The notes below the pieces were generated by a model. It saw only the letters and a list, made by a program, of their open reading frames with translations, ran no database searches and had not been told where the DNA came from. A program made the translations under genes and the position numbers. Source: AC-69 sp963751665 (GTDB lineage Bacteria; Actinomycetota; UBA4738; HRBIN12). Taken from it: DNA of 64,000 nt. Of the stretch, positions 1-9,325 are shown one piece after another; positions within the stretch are counted from its first letter, which is position 1, and each line of letters starts with the position of its first letter. The stretch covers positions 930,001 through 994,000 of the forward strand of contig CAVVVF010000001.1 in the NCBI GenBank assembly GCA_963751665.1. Direction: 5' to 3'.

Positions 1-132
1 GTTGGTGGTGAACAGCCCCGCGGCCGAGCGGCCCTCGTCGGCGACCAGCAGGCCAAGGTCCGGCCGGCCGGAGGGCTTCATGCCGGCCGTCACGCCGGCT
101 GCGCGGAACCCCCGAGCGAACGTCACGCTCAC
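1..132 (-). CDS. argJ: ArgJ N-terminus (partial, runs off window)
   Basis: N-terminal 44 residues of bifunctional glutamate N-acetyltransferase/amino-acid acetyltransferase, the arginine-pathway enzyme that recycles the acetyl group from acetylornithine. The translation starts V-S-V-T-F and continues with GFRAAGVTAGMKPSGRPDLG and then GLFTTN, the typical ArgJ opening. The start is GTG at 132-130, overlapping the argC stop in a GTGA, so the two are translationally coupled in the order argC-argJ. The rest of the gene lies outside the window. Confidence 0.9.
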   Translation of the reverse strand, partial: MSVTFARGFRAAGVTAGMKPSGRPDLGLLVADEGRSAAGLFTTN

Positions 133-1187
133 GGGTACACCGCCGTCGCCGGGAGCCCGGCGGTCTGCTCGAATCCGGCCATCAGGTTCATGTTCTGCAC
201 GGCCTGGCCGGCGGCCCCCTTCACCAGGTTGTCGAGGGCGCCCACGACGATGGCCGTCCCGGTCCGCGGATCCGCCACGGCTTGGAGCTCGACCAGGTTC
301 GACCCCCGGGTCCGCTTCGTGTCCGCCATGTCGCCCGAAGGAAGGACCCGGACGAACGGCGCGTTCGCGTAGGCCGTCGCGAGGCAACCGGTCAACGACT
401 CGGTGGTGGCCCCCGGTGCGAGCGGCGCGTAGCACGTCACCAGCACGCCGCGGACGGAAGGGACGAGGTGCGGGACGAACGACACGGTGGCAGGGATGCC
501 GGAGGCCAGCTCGAGGGCCCGTTCCATCTCCGGGGTGTGCTGATGCGTGGGGAAGCGGTAGGGCCGCACGCTGTCCTCGGTCGCCGCGTACGACGTGGCC
601 TCGGCGAGCGCCCTGCCCGCGCCGGACAGCCCGGTCTTGCCGTCCACCACGATCGGCCCGGGCCCGACCAACCCCGCCGAAAGGAGTGGGGCGAGGCCCA
701 GGACGACCGGCGTCGGGTAGCACCCCGGGTTGGCCACGAGCGATGCCCCGGCGATGTCGCCGGCGAAGAGCTCGGGCAATCCATAGACCGCCTTCTCCAG
801 CCAGGCCGGCGCGGGGTGCTCGAAGCCATACCAGTCCGGATACGCGTTCGCCGTGAGCCGGAAGTCGCCGGCCAGGTCCACCACACGGAGCCCGGCGTCC
901 AGCAGGACGGGGGCCAGGGTCGCGCTGGCCCCGTGCGGGAGCGACAGGAACGCGAATGATGCTTGTTCGGCCACCGCGGCGGCTTCCAGCGGAGCCAGCA
1001 CCCATCCTCCGACGGGAGAGGCGGCGAGGTGAGGATGGACCTCCCCCACGGTCCGGCCGGCCGACTCGTTCGCCGCGAGATGGCCGAGCTCCAACCGTGG
1101 ATGCGCCAGGAGCAGGCGCACCAGCTCGCCCCCGGCATAGCCGGAGGCGCCGAAGACGGCCACGCGCAGCCTGGCCTCATCACCCAC
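129..1187 (-). CDS. argC: N-acetyl-gamma-glutamyl-phosphate reductase
   Basis: Reduces N-acetylglutamyl phosphate to the semialdehyde with NADPH, the third step of arginine synthesis, in the cytoplasm. The 352-residue product is of usual length. It has the N-terminal Rossmann motif VFGASGYAGGE at about residues 11-21 and the catalytic Cys in ANPGCYPTP near residue 155. The start is GTG at 1187, giving MGDEARLRVAVFG. It is followed by argJ with a 4-bp overlap. An ArgR-type box lies only a few bases upstream of the start, so repression by arginine and an unusually short or absent leader are expected. Confidence 0.96.
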   Translation of the reverse strand: MGDEARLRVAVFGASGYAGGELVRLLLAHPRLELGHLAANESAGRTVGEVHPHLAASPVGGWVLAPLEAAAVAEQASFAFLSLPHGASATLAPVLLDAGLRVVDLAGDFRLTANAYPDWYGFEHPAPAWLEKAVYGLPELFAGDIAGASLVANPGCYPTPVVLGLAPLLSAGLVGPGPIVVDGKTGLSGAGRALAEATSYAATEDSVRPYRFPTHQHTPEMERALELASGIPATVSFVPHLVPSVRGVLVTCYAPLAPGATTESLTGCLATAYANAPFVRVLPSGDMADTKRTRGSNLVELQAVADPRTGTAIVVGALDNLVKGAAGQAVQNMNLMAGFEQTAGLPATAVYP

Positions 1188-1192
1188 GATGC

Positions 1193-1223
1193 TGCATATT
1201 CATGCACAGGATGCATGAACATG
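1193..1223 (-). promoter_or_regulatory. Candidate ArgR operator (two ARG-box-like sites) over the argC promoter
   Basis: TGCATATTCATGCA at 1193-1206 is an imperfect palindrome (TGCAT, 4-bp spacer, ATGCA). After a 4-bp gap it is followed by ATGCATGAACATG at 1211-1223. Paired sites built from TGCAT/ATGCA are what actinobacterial ArgR binds. The block ends 5 bp before the argC GTG, so it must overlap the promoter; a weak -10 (TATGCA on the minus strand) lies inside it. The call rests on pattern and on the gene it faces. Confidence 0.7.
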
Positions 1224-1349
1224 TCAACCGGGTCCAATCGCTGGCTTCCCTTCCCCCTCCCTTGCCTAACGAAAATAGTAATGAGGACGTACCATCCTCA
1301 CGCTCTTCACTGTTGAAAGGCCTTGGGTTAGTCGGGAACGGAGGTCACA

Positions 1350-1841
1350 ATGCGAAGACTGATCGTCGTGATCACCGCGGTGGCGCTGGTGGGCGGGGTG
1401 GCGTGGGCCGTAAGGGCCCAGACCACCGGCGGCAGGACTCCGGTGAAGTGCATGGACTCCGTGTGGCAGACCACGCCCGTGTCCACCACCTCGACGCAGT
1501 GGGCGAAAGTCCCTGGATTCAGCGACCGCCCGATCGCCATCTTCCCCATCGCGATCAACGTCAGCGCACTCGTCTCCGGAGCGCCGGTGGAGTTCCGCAT
1601 CCTGAGCACCAACGTGGGCGGACAGACCTTCGTCAGCAAGCCCGGTGCCACTCGGTTCGTCCCGAGCGGGGGCGGCCCGGACTCCTTCGTGTACCAATGG
1701 ATCGAGCGGGATCAGGTGGCAGCCACCCACAGCAACTTCCTCCGGCTGCAATGGCGGAGCCCGAGCGGCGGTGCCGTCCAGCTCCAGGGGGGCGACATGT
1801 CGGTGCTGTACACGACGGACGTCTGCAACGGGTCTTCATAG
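1350..1841 (+). CDS. Secreted protein of unknown function
   Basis: No family recognised. The 163-residue product begins with MRRLIVVITAVALVGGVAWA followed by VRAQ, a clear signal peptide with likely cleavage after about residue 23-24. The mature part is about 140 residues, rich in beta-prone stretches, with two cysteines (near residues 32 and 159) that could form one disulfide. It has no lipobox and no second membrane segment. It stands alone, diverging from argC and converging on rmuC, with a strong hairpin just after its stop. A GGAGG ribosome-binding site lies about 5 nt before the ATG. Confidence 0.75.
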   Translation: MRRLIVVITAVALVGGVAWAVRAQTTGGRTPVKCMDSVWQTTPVSTTSTQWAKVPGFSDRPIAIFPIAINVSALVSGAPVEFRILSTNVGGQTFVSKPGATRFVPSGGGPDSFVYQWIERDQVAATHSNFLRLQWRSPSGGAVQLQGGDMSVLYTTDVCNGSS

Positions 1842-1863
1842 CCGACCTACGGCGGCGGGGTGG

Positions 1864-1887
1864 CGCGCTGCCGGTCACGGCAGCGCG
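1864..1887. terminator. Bidirectional hairpin between convergent genes
   Basis: CGCGCTGCCG (1864-1873), loop GTCA, CGGCAGCGCG (1878-1887): a perfect 10-bp stem with a 4-base loop. It lies between the secreted-protein stop (1841) and rmuC, whose own TGA is in the loop. There is no T-tract, which is common for terminators in very GC-rich actinobacteria. Confidence 0.7.
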
Positions 1888-2891
1888 TGCAGCACGCCGT
1901 CCGTGACGCCGGGCACGGCCGGCGGCGTCTCCGCGCCGCCGCCGGCCCGTGCCCTCGACACCGATCCCCTGGCCTTGCCGAGTTGCGAGCGGAACTCGTC
2001 GGCCCCGTTCGCGATCATGGTCGCGGCCCGGGCCATCTTGTTCTCCAGGATCGCCTCCATCGCATCGAGGAGGGTGCCGACCTCCGACAACGCGCCCTGA
2101 ACGTCGCCCGCGTCGCCGAACCGGGCCACCAGGCTGTACAGGAAGAGGAGCACCGGGAGCGCCGTCGAGTACGGGACGATGACGACGCCCCTGGAGAACG
2201 CGTCCGCATGGGCCCGCTTCAGGACCTGGTAAGCGGCGTCGGGAACCGCGGCGACCGCTACCGGCGCCGTCAGTGCTGGGTCGAGGTACTGAGCCACCTC
2301 CCGGGCCCGGTTGGCCACCACCCGCTCCACGTCGCGGGCCCGGGCGTCGAGCTCACCCGGATCCTCCGCCGCCTCCAGGGCCTCCAGCTCCGCCAGCGCG
2401 GACCACTTGGAGTCGACCGGCAGGCGGCGACCGTCGGGGAGAAGCAGCCCGAACTCGACCACCTTGCCGTTCACCTTGAAGTCGGTGACCAGGATCCCCG
2501 GGGGGAGTTGGGCGAGGTGCTGGCGGAGGACGTTCTCCCCCGCCCGGCCCTGAGCGGGGCCCCCTGCCAGAACCGTCGACAGGCGCCGGACGACACTCCA
2601 CGCTTCATGGTCTCGTTCGCGGCGCTCCCGTTCCCTGAGCGAGAGCTCGTGCAAGGCCCGTCGAGCCCCGGCCACCTCCTCGTGCAGCCGCTCGGCCAGG
2701 GCGTCCCGAACCCCGACCGCGTCGGCCAGCCGCCGGAGGTCGGCGGACTGCACCTCCAGCCGGGCCTCCAGGCGCGTGGCTCCCTCCGAGTCCTGGGAGC
2801 CATGGCTCCCGCCTCGCCGAAACGCCATCAGGAATGCGCCCACGGTGAATCCGGCCGCCAGCCCGACGATCGCGTAGCCGAGCCCGCTCAC
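1875..2891 (-). CDS. rmuC: RmuC-family DNA recombination protein
   Basis: RmuC proteins limit DNA inversions and rearrangements and have a PD-(D/E)XK-like nuclease fold. The 338-residue product has an N-terminal membrane helix (about residues 5-25), then a helical, probably coiled-coil stretch (about 40-100). The conserved core follows: GRAGENVLRQHLAQLPPG, VEFGLLLPDG and PVDSKW, the last matching the family's catalytic Asp/Lys region. The start is GTG at 2891. The Ala/Gly-rich C-terminus after about residue 300 is not part of the domain. It is divergent from the membrane protein at 3051. Confidence 0.9.
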   Translation of the reverse strand: MSGLGYAIVGLAAGFTVGAFLMAFRRGGSHGSQDSEGATRLEARLEVQSADLRRLADAVGVRDALAERLHEEVAGARRALHELSLRERERRERDHEAWSVVRRLSTVLAGGPAQGRAGENVLRQHLAQLPPGILVTDFKVNGKVVEFGLLLPDGRRLPVDSKWSALAELEALEAAEDPGELDARARDVERVVANRAREVAQYLDPALTAPVAVAAVPDAAYQVLKRAHADAFSRGVVIVPYSTALPVLLFLYSLVARFGDAGDVQGALSEVGTLLDAMEAILENKMARAATMIANGADEFRSQLGKARGSVSRARAGGGAETPPAVPGVTDGVLHALP

Positions 2892-3050
2892 GGCACCCCT
2901 CGGTCTGCTCGTTTGCGTTCATCGTGCATGGGGCCAACCGTAGGGGGAGGGTGTGACAAGACCCGGCCCGAGGTGCATCATCCCCCGATTCGTTTCGAGG
3001 AAACGGGTGTGGTACAAGGGTTGCCTTGTCCCAAGGAAGGGGTGGGCGAG

Positions 3051-3986
3051 ATGTCCGCAACTCGTCGTCTGGTGACGCTGTGCTTCACCGTCCCACTCGC
3101 CGCGCTGTTCCTGCTCAGCCTCGCCGCGCCGGCCTGGGCGGCCGATGGTGGCAAGAACGAACCCCAGATCGTGTTGACCGGCCAGGCTGTGGTCTCCGCG
3201 GGCCAGACCGTCGGCGACGTGGTGATCTTCAACGGGCCGGCCACCATCGACGGGACCGTACGGGGCTCCGTCACCTCCTTCAACGGGGACGTGTCGATCT
3301 CGGGCACGGTCACCGGTGACGTGACCTCGTTCAACGGCGACGTCACCGTGGCCTCCGGGGCCAGGATCGGAGGCGACCTGGTGACCCAGACGGCGCCGAG
3401 CGTCGCCTCCGGGGCGACGATGGAAGGCGACCGGCGGCGGGTGAACACCGACGTGATCTTCGGCCGGTTCACCTGGATCAGCCGGTTCGCCGTGTGGGTG
3501 GCCGTCTCGGTCTCGATCCTGGTGCTCGGCGTGTTGCTGCTCCTGTTCGCCCCGCGGGCGGCCGAGGCGGTCGCCGCGGCGGCCGTGCAGCGGATCGGGT
3601 CATCGATCGGGTGGGGGCTCGGACTCTTCTTCGGCATCCCCATCGTGGCCGTGATCGCCCTGGTGACGATCGTGGGCATCCCGTTCGGACTGGGGATGTT
3701 CCTTGCCCTCGCCCCGCTCTACGCGCTCGGCTACACGGCCTCGTGCTTCGCGCTGGGGCGGGCCCTGATCAAGCCGCCGAGGACCCGGTACCTGGCATTC
3801 CTGGCCGGATGGGCCATCGTCCGCGTGGCGTCGCTCATCCCGTTCATCTCCGGCCTCGTGTGGTTCCTGGCCGTGGTGTACGGGCTGGGCATCCTGGCGG
3901 TGGCGGCCCGCCGGAGGGAGACGGTGATGACGGTCGCCGCGCCGGCGGGGACGATGCCTCCGCCACCGCCGCCGGCTCCCGCCTGA
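3051..3986 (+). CDS. Exported bactofilin-like beta-helix fused to a multi-pass membrane domain
   Basis: The 311-residue protein starts at ATG 3051 after GGGGTGGGCGAG; longer readings upstream are antisense to rmuC. Residues 1-33 are a signal peptide ending PAWAADG. Residues about 38-120 carry short repeats of the type GTVRGSVTSFNGDVSISG and GDVTSFNGDVTVASGA, as in polymer-forming bactofilin-type beta-helices. Residues about 150-290 contain four or so hydrophobic helices with PFGLGMFLALAPLYALGY. The tail is Pro-rich. Similar proteins are usually annotated as polymer-forming cytoskeletal protein; the role here is unknown. A small palindrome after the stop overlaps the next promoter. Confidence 0.8.
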   Translation: MSATRRLVTLCFTVPLAALFLLSLAAPAWAADGGKNEPQIVLTGQAVVSAGQTVGDVVIFNGPATIDGTVRGSVTSFNGDVSISGTVTGDVTSFNGDVTVASGARIGGDLVTQTAPSVASGATMEGDRRRVNTDVIFGRFTWISRFAVWVAVSVSILVLGVLLLLFAPRAAEAVAAAAVQRIGSSIGWGLGLFFGIPIVAVIALVTIVGIPFGLGMFLALAPLYALGYTASCFALGRALIKPPRTRYLAFLAGWAIVRVASLIPFISGLVWFLAVVYGLGILAVAARRRETVMTVAAPAGTMPPPPPPAPA

Positions 3987-3995
3987 TCGCCGCGA

Positions 3996-4001
3996 TAGCA
4001 T
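3996..4001 (+). promoter_or_regulatory. -10 element TAGCAT for a leaderless transcript
   Basis: TAGCAT ends 7 nt before the ATG at 4009, the spacing expected if transcription begins at or next to the start codon. It lies in a perfect palindrome, CCGCGAT-AGC-ATCGCGG (3990-4006), that could be an operator. There is no ribosome-binding site. Confidence 0.5.
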
Positions 4002-4008
4002 CGCGGCC

Positions 4009-5074
4009 ATGACCACAGCCTCCGGCCATCCACATGGTCCACGTGGCCGGCACCCACCGGGAGGTGGGAGCCCAGATCGGCGCGGCCTGCGCCGACGTCC
4101 TTCGAGAGGCGGTGGAGTTCGACGCCGAGATCCCGCCCGGCCGCACGCGGGCCGACCAGCTGTCGCTGGCCGAGCGATACCGGCAGGTGACGGCCGGGGC
4201 CCACCCCTGGTACCTGGACGAGATCGAGGGGGCGGCGGAAGCTGCCGGGGTCGACCCCCTGGCCCTGTTCGCCTGCGCCACCGAGGAGATCTGGTACGAG
4301 CCGCGGACCCACGCCCTCAAGGGCCGGTGCAGCGACCTGGTGGCCGTGCCGCCCGCCACCGCCGGCGACCGCGTCCTCGTGGCCCACAACAACGACATGC
4401 ACCGCAAGTACCAGGAGCAGCTCGTGGCGATCGAGTGGCAGGTCCCCGGCGACCCCGTCGTGCTCACCATCGGCAACGGCATCTGGATCAGCGTGGGGTG
4501 GAACTCGGCGGGGCTCTCGCTCACCGGCAACGAGCTCTCACCGAACGACGAGCGGATCGGGGTCCCCCGCGAGATCCAGGTCCGCTCCATGCTCCGGAGC
4601 CCGACCCTGGACATGATGGTCGGCGAGGCCCTCCGCCACGATCGCGCCTCCTCCTACAACAACGTGCTCGTCTCCCGCCAGGGCGAGGTCGCGAACGTGG
4701 AGGGCTCGGCCATGGCCGCCGAGATGACCGGACCCGACGAGCGCGGCCACCTCGTCCACACCAACCACTACGTGTGCGACCGCATGCTCGGCTACGAGGG
4801 CGACCCCGAGTACGCCGGGCACTCGGCCGTCCGGTACAGGCGGGCGGCGGAGCTCCTGGAAGCCGAACCAGCCGGCACGGTCACCGCGGAACGGCTCCGG
4901 ACCATGCTGTCCGACCATGAGAACCCGCCGGACGCCCTGTGCCGGCACCCCGAGCTGTGGGGAGGCGACACGGCGACCGCGTTCTGGTGTATCGCCGACG
5001 TCACCGACATGCGGATCGAGTTCGGCCGCGGCAACCCGTGCGACTCGGTGGCGCAGGAGTACGCGTTCGCCTAG
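4009..5074 (+). CDS. C45-family peptidase / acyl-CoA:6-APA acyltransferase-like NTN hydrolase (frameshift near start)
   Basis: An N-terminal-nucleophile hydrolase of the C45/acyltransferase type. Members self-cleave before a Cys and hydrolyse or transfer acyl-amide groups; the substrate here is unknown. The candidate nucleophile is the Cys in KGRCSDLV, near residue 105. Other family features are HNNDM, the SVGWNSAGLSLTGNEL region and HTNHYV. From ATG 4034 the protein is 346 residues, but the family normally starts earlier. Removing one C near 4026 joins ATG 4009 to that frame (MTTASGIHMVHVAG), which also fits the promoter, so I take 4009 as the start. The same-direction neighbour upstream ends at 3986. 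Confidence 0.8.
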
Positions 5075-5095
5075 CCGCTCGCCGGGGACCGCGCG

Positions 5096-6289
5096 CTACA
5101 GGTCCGCCCCGGCGGCCACCTCTCCAGCCTTCATCACCATGGCCGGCTTGAGGACCGCGTCGATCTCCTCGATGGGGTCGGCGTCGAGCAGCACCAGGTC
5201 GGCCGCCTTGCCCGGCTCGATCGTCCCTACCTCGGGGAGACGGAGAAGGTCTGCGCCGACCGACGTGGCCGCCTGCATGGCCCGAAGGGGCGTCATCCCC
5301 CACTCCACCATGCGGACCACTTCGACCGGCGCGCCCCCGTGCGGGTTGAACGGCGTACCGGCGTCGGTCCCGCACGCGATCGACACCCCGGCTCGAAGGG
5401 CCCGGCGGAACGCGTCCCGGGCCTCTCCCTCGAGCTCCACCGTCTTCTCCACCGCGTAAGCCGGGACCTCATCGGCGTGCTGCAGGATGCCGTGGAACGC
5501 CGAGAGCGTCGGCACGTGGAACGTCCCGCGTTCCTTCATCAACCTCGCGGCCTCTGGCGAGAGCATCGACCCGTGCTCGATCGAGTCCACGCCGGCCCGG
5601 ACGGCGTTCAGGATCCCGGCGGCCCCGTGCGCGTGCGCGGCGATGGCCCGCCCCCACGCGTGCGACTCTCCGACGGCCGCCTCCAGCTCCTCGGGGGTGA
5701 AGGCGGCGAACTCGGCGGTGCTCCCCGGCGTGAGGACGCCGCCGGTGGCGATGATCTTCACGACCGACGCGCCGGCCCGGATCTCCTCGCGGACCGCCCT
5801 GCGAACGGCGTCGGGGCCGTCCACCTCGCGGGCCAGCCCGATCGTGTGCCCGTGCCCGCCGGTGATGGTGAGGGCGCGTCCCGCGGCCAGCACCCGCGGC
5901 CCGGGGACGAGGCCCGCCTCCACCGCCCGGGCCACCTCGATCGTGGCGTGTCCCGGCCCCCCGAGGTCCCGCACGGTGGTCACGCCGCGCTCCAGGTGGC
6001 GAGCCGCGTTCCGGACGGCCTTGACGGCTGCCACGGCGTCGTTCGTCATCCGGCGGGCCTCGGCCTCCAAGTCGGCCGACCCCTCGAAGCACAGGTGCAC
6101 GTGGCAGTCGATCAACCCGGGGGCGAGCGTCCGCCCCGAGCCGTCGACCTCGTGAGCCGCGGCGGCCTCGCGAGGGGCTCGCGCGTGCGCCCCCACCCAC
6201 GAGATCGTGCCGTTCGCCACCAGCACGCCGGCCTTCGTCTTCAGCGACCGGCCGTCGAACACCGAGATGTTTGCGAAGTACGTCGCCAT
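5096..6289 (-). CDS. Amidohydrolase, imidazolonepropionase/prolidase-like
   Basis: A metal-dependent amidohydrolase of the group annotated as Xaa-Pro dipeptidase-like or imidazolonepropionase-related. About 397 residues. The TIM-barrel metal ligands are visible: DCHVHL (first two His), VKIIATGG (the Lys region), AIAAHAHG and SIEHGS (further His), and GTDAGTPFNPHG (catalytic Asp). The C-terminal GTIEPGKAADLVLLDADP is standard for the superfamily. I start at ATG 6289 after AAGGGTGGAG; a GTG at 6295 is possible. It converges on the C45 gene, and 21 bp separate the stops. The true hutI is elsewhere (52899), so this is a paralogue with an unknown substrate. Confidence 0.87.
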   Translation of the reverse strand: MATYFANISVFDGRSLKTKAGVLVANGTISWVGAHARAPREAAAAHEVDGSGRTLAPGLIDCHVHLCFEGSADLEAEARRMTNDAVAAVKAVRNAARHLERGVTTVRDLGGPGHATIEVARAVEAGLVPGPRVLAAGRALTITGGHGHTIGLAREVDGPDAVRRAVREEIRAGASVVKIIATGGVLTPGSTAEFAAFTPEELEAAVGESHAWGRAIAAHAHGAAGILNAVRAGVDSIEHGSMLSPEAARLMKERGTFHVPTLSAFHGILQHADEVPAYAVEKTVELEGEARDAFRRALRAGVSIACGTDAGTPFNPHGGAPVEVVRMVEWGMTPLRAMQAATSVGADLLRLPEVGTIEPGKAADLVLLDADPIEEIDAVLKPAMVMKAGEVAAGADL

Positions 6290-6445
6290 CTCCACCCTTC
6301 CCGTTCGCCTCGGCCCTTCACCCTGCCGGCCTAGCCGGAGCGTATCTCAGGGCCTCTACCCGGCTGCGGACGTCGGTGCCGTCGAGTAGGCTGTGCGCCG
6401 CTCGAAACTCCCCCGTCCTCGTCCCCCGCCGGAGGTTCGCCGAAA

Positions 6446-7885
6446 GTGCTCGACGTAGCGAAGGAGGCCGTCGAAGCCGCACGGCGGGCGGGCGCACACT
6501 ACGCCGACGCCCGGTTCGTCCGCGAGGACTCCGAGTCGATCACGGTCCGCAACCAGGAGATGGAGGGGATCGACCGGGCGACCTCCAAGGGCCTCGGCGT
6601 GCGCGTGCTGGTCGACGGGTACTGGGGCTTCGCCGCCACCGCACGTTCCGACGGCCCCGAGATCGCCCGGACCGCCGGCCTGGCCGTCGAGATCGCGCGT
6701 GCCGCGGCTCGCCTTCCCCGGGAACCGGTCAAGCTCACCGAGGTCGAGCCGGCCACCGGCACCTGGGCCAGCCCGCTCCAGGACGACCCGTTCAACGTGT
6801 CCTTGGAGGAGAAGGTGGCCCTGTTGATGGAGGCCACCCGGCTGATGCAGCAGGTCCAGGGCCTGGCGTTCGCCGAGGGCGGGATCGACCTGTACCGGGT
6901 CCGGACGGCGTTCGCATCGACCGAGGGAAGCGCGATCGAACAGACCGTCGTGCACTCGGGCGCCGGCCTCGACGCCACCGCCATCTCCGAGGGCGAGCTC
7001 CAGCGGCGCTCGTACCCGAACTCCTTCCGCGGCCACATCGCCGCCGCAGGGTGGGAGCACATCGCCAAGCTCGGGCTGTTGGAGGAGGCGGAGCGAACCG
7101 CCACCGAGGCCGTCGAGCTTCTCTCGGCGAAGGATTGCCCAAGCGAGGTCACGACCCTGGTGCTGGACTCGGGCCAGATGGAGCTCCAGGTCCACGAGTC
7201 GATCGGCCACGCCGTGGAGCTCGACAGGGTGCTCGGCATGGAGGAGTCCTACGCGGGGTCCTCGTTCGTCTCGCCCGACGATCGGGGCAGGCTCCGGTAC
7301 GCGAGCGACCTCGTGTCCATCACCGCGGACGCGACCATCCCCGGTGGCCTGGGGTCGTTCGGATGGGACGACGAGGGCGTCCCGGCGCAGTCGGTCCCCA
7401 TCATCGTCGACGGGATCTTCCAGGACTTCATCTCCAGCCGGGAGACGGCCGGCACGATCGGCGGGACCTCGACGGGCGCCATGCGGGCCGACGGGTGGCA
7501 GAACCTCCCGCTGATCCGGATGACCAACATCAACATCGAGCCCCGCGAGGGATCCCTCGCCGACATCATCGGCGACACGAAGGACGGCATCTTCATGGCC
7601 ACGAACCAGTCGTGGTCCATCGACGACAAGCGTGTGAACTTCCAGTTCGGCTGCGAGATCGCCTGGCGCATCAAGGGCGGCAAGCTCACGCAGATGTACC
7701 GGAACCCCAACTACACCGGCATCACCACCGAGTTCTGGGGCTCGTGCGACGCGGTCGGCGGCCGGGAGGACTGGACCCTGTGGGGCACGCCCAACTGCGG
7801 CAAGGGACAGCCCCCGCAGACCGCCCGGGTCGGTCACGGGACCTCGCCGGCGCGCTTTCGGAACGTGCAGGTGGGGGTGCGCTGA
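6446..7885 (+). CDS. tldD: Metalloprotease TldD
   Basis: Catalytic subunit of the TldD-TldE heterodimer, which degrades unstructured peptides and in enterobacteria processes microcin B17. The 479-residue product has the zinc motif HESIGH (HExxxH) at about residues 251-256 and the family's later metal region with RMTNINIEP. The start is GTG at 6446 behind GGAGG; a TAGGCT -10 lies at 6387-6392, giving a 50-nt leader. tldE starts in its stop (TGATG). No RiPP precursor-like gene is seen nearby. Confidence 0.93.
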   Translation: MLDVAKEAVEAARRAGAHYADARFVREDSESITVRNQEMEGIDRATSKGLGVRVLVDGYWGFAATARSDGPEIARTAGLAVEIARAAARLPREPVKLTEVEPATGTWASPLQDDPFNVSLEEKVALLMEATRLMQQVQGLAFAEGGIDLYRVRTAFASTEGSAIEQTVVHSGAGLDATAISEGELQRRSYPNSFRGHIAAAGWEHIAKLGLLEEAERTATEAVELLSAKDCPSEVTTLVLDSGQMELQVHESIGHAVELDRVLGMEESYAGSSFVSPDDRGRLRYASDLVSITADATIPGGLGSFGWDDEGVPAQSVPIIVDGIFQDFISSRETAGTIGGTSTGAMRADGWQNLPLIRMTNINIEPREGSLADIIGDTKDGIFMATNQSWSIDDKRVNFQFGCEIAWRIKGGKLTQMYRNPNYTGITTEFWGSCDAVGGREDWTLWGTPNCGKGQPPQTARVGHGTSPARFRNVQVGVR

Positions 7886-9235
7886 TGCCGGGAGTGATCG
7901 GGCCCGACCGGGTGCGCGCCGTCGCCGAGCCGGCACTGACGCTGCCGGGCATCGACGGCGCGGAGGTCCTGTTCATCCACGAATGGGTCGGGCTCACCCG
8001 GTTCGCCTCCTCGGCCATCCACCAGAGCACCTGGCGGGAGGACACCGGCATCCGCGTCCGGGTGGTGAAGGGCGGAGGGATCGGGGTGGCCGCATCCAAT
8101 GAGTTCTCCGAGGACGGGGCCCGGCAGGCGGCCGAGAGCGCCCGCGAGATGGCGGAGGTGGTGGCGCCCGATCCGCTGTTCCCGGGCCTCGCGCCGCCGC
8201 AGCCCGTGCCCGAGAGCGACGGCTTCGACGAGACCACGGCGTCCACCACGCCCGATCACCGGGCGGAGAGCGTGGCGACGTTGATCGCCCAGTGCGGTCG
8301 GGGCCTGACGGCCTCCGGCGCGTTCGAGACCGCGGCGAGCGAGGTTGCGTTGGTCAATACGGAGGGCCAGTTCTGCTGGGCCCCCTCGACCCAGGCTTCG
8401 GTGACCACGGTCGTCACCGCCGACGAGGGCGGCAGCGGCTTCGCCGAGACGTTCGCCTCCACCCTGGCTGAGGTGGACCCCGAGGCGGTCGGCCGGCGCG
8501 CGGCGACGAAGGCCGCCGCCTCGCGCCGGCCCCAGGACCTCGACGCCGGCCGCTACACGGTGGTGCTGGAGCCAGCCGCGGTGTCGACGCTGGTGGGGTT
8601 CCTGGCCTGGATCGGGTTCGGCGGACGCCTGCTTGCCGAGGGGCGGTCCTGCTTCTCCGGCAAGGAGGGGCAGCAGGTGGCCCAGCCGGCCATCACCATC
8701 TACGACGACGCCACCTCGCCGCTCACGATCGGGCTCCCCTTCGATTTCGAGGGGACACCACGGCGCCGCGTCGACCTGATCCGCGAAGGCGTGTTCCTCG
8801 ACGGGGTGTACGACCGCCGGACGGCAAAGCAGGCGGGCAAGGAGACGACCGGCCACGCCCTGCCACCTCCGAACCCAGAGGGGCCGTTCCCCCTCAACCT
8901 GTTCATGGAGCCCGGCGACGCGCTCGGTTGAGGACATGATCGCCTCGACCGACCGCGGCCTGCTGGTCACCCGGTTCCACTACTCGAACGTGGTGCACCC
9001 CCTGGAGTCGACCATCACCGGGATGACCCGCGACGGGACGTTCCTGATCGAGTCCGGGGAGGTGACCCGCCCGGTGAAGAACTTCCGGTTCACCCAGTCC
9101 ATCGTGGAGGCGCTCAAGTCGGCGTCGATGGTGGGCCGGGACACCGAGCTGGCGAGCGAGTTCTTCTTCTCCGCCTCGCGCGTGCCGGCCTTGAAGGTGG
9201 ACTCCTTCCATTTCACCGGCCGCTCGGACCACTAG
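7885..9235 (+). CDS. tldE: TldE/PmbA-type subunit (one frameshift)
   Basis: Non-catalytic partner of TldD; it lacks HExxxH and shapes the substrate tunnel. The frame opened by ATG 7885 runs to a TGA at 8929-8931. The family's C-terminal block (EDMIASTDRGLLVTRFHY, then a section ending VDSFHFTG) continues in the next frame to 9235. Dropping one G at about 8924-8926 joins them as DALVEDMIAST, so I read one gene of about 449 residues with a 1-base insertion. It overlaps tldD by 1 bp. Confidence 0.9.
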
Positions 9236-9325
9236 CGCCGCGACCGGCCGGATTTCACCCTGGCCGCTCCGTTCCGGTACCCTCGAACACGAGGCTTCCC
9301 CAACGCCGCACGACGGAGGTGACCG

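Noticed and set aside
5096..6289. This amidohydrolase as hutI.
   Set aside because: A far better imidazolonepropionase with the GYGLS and DFNPGTSP motifs is at 52899-54125.
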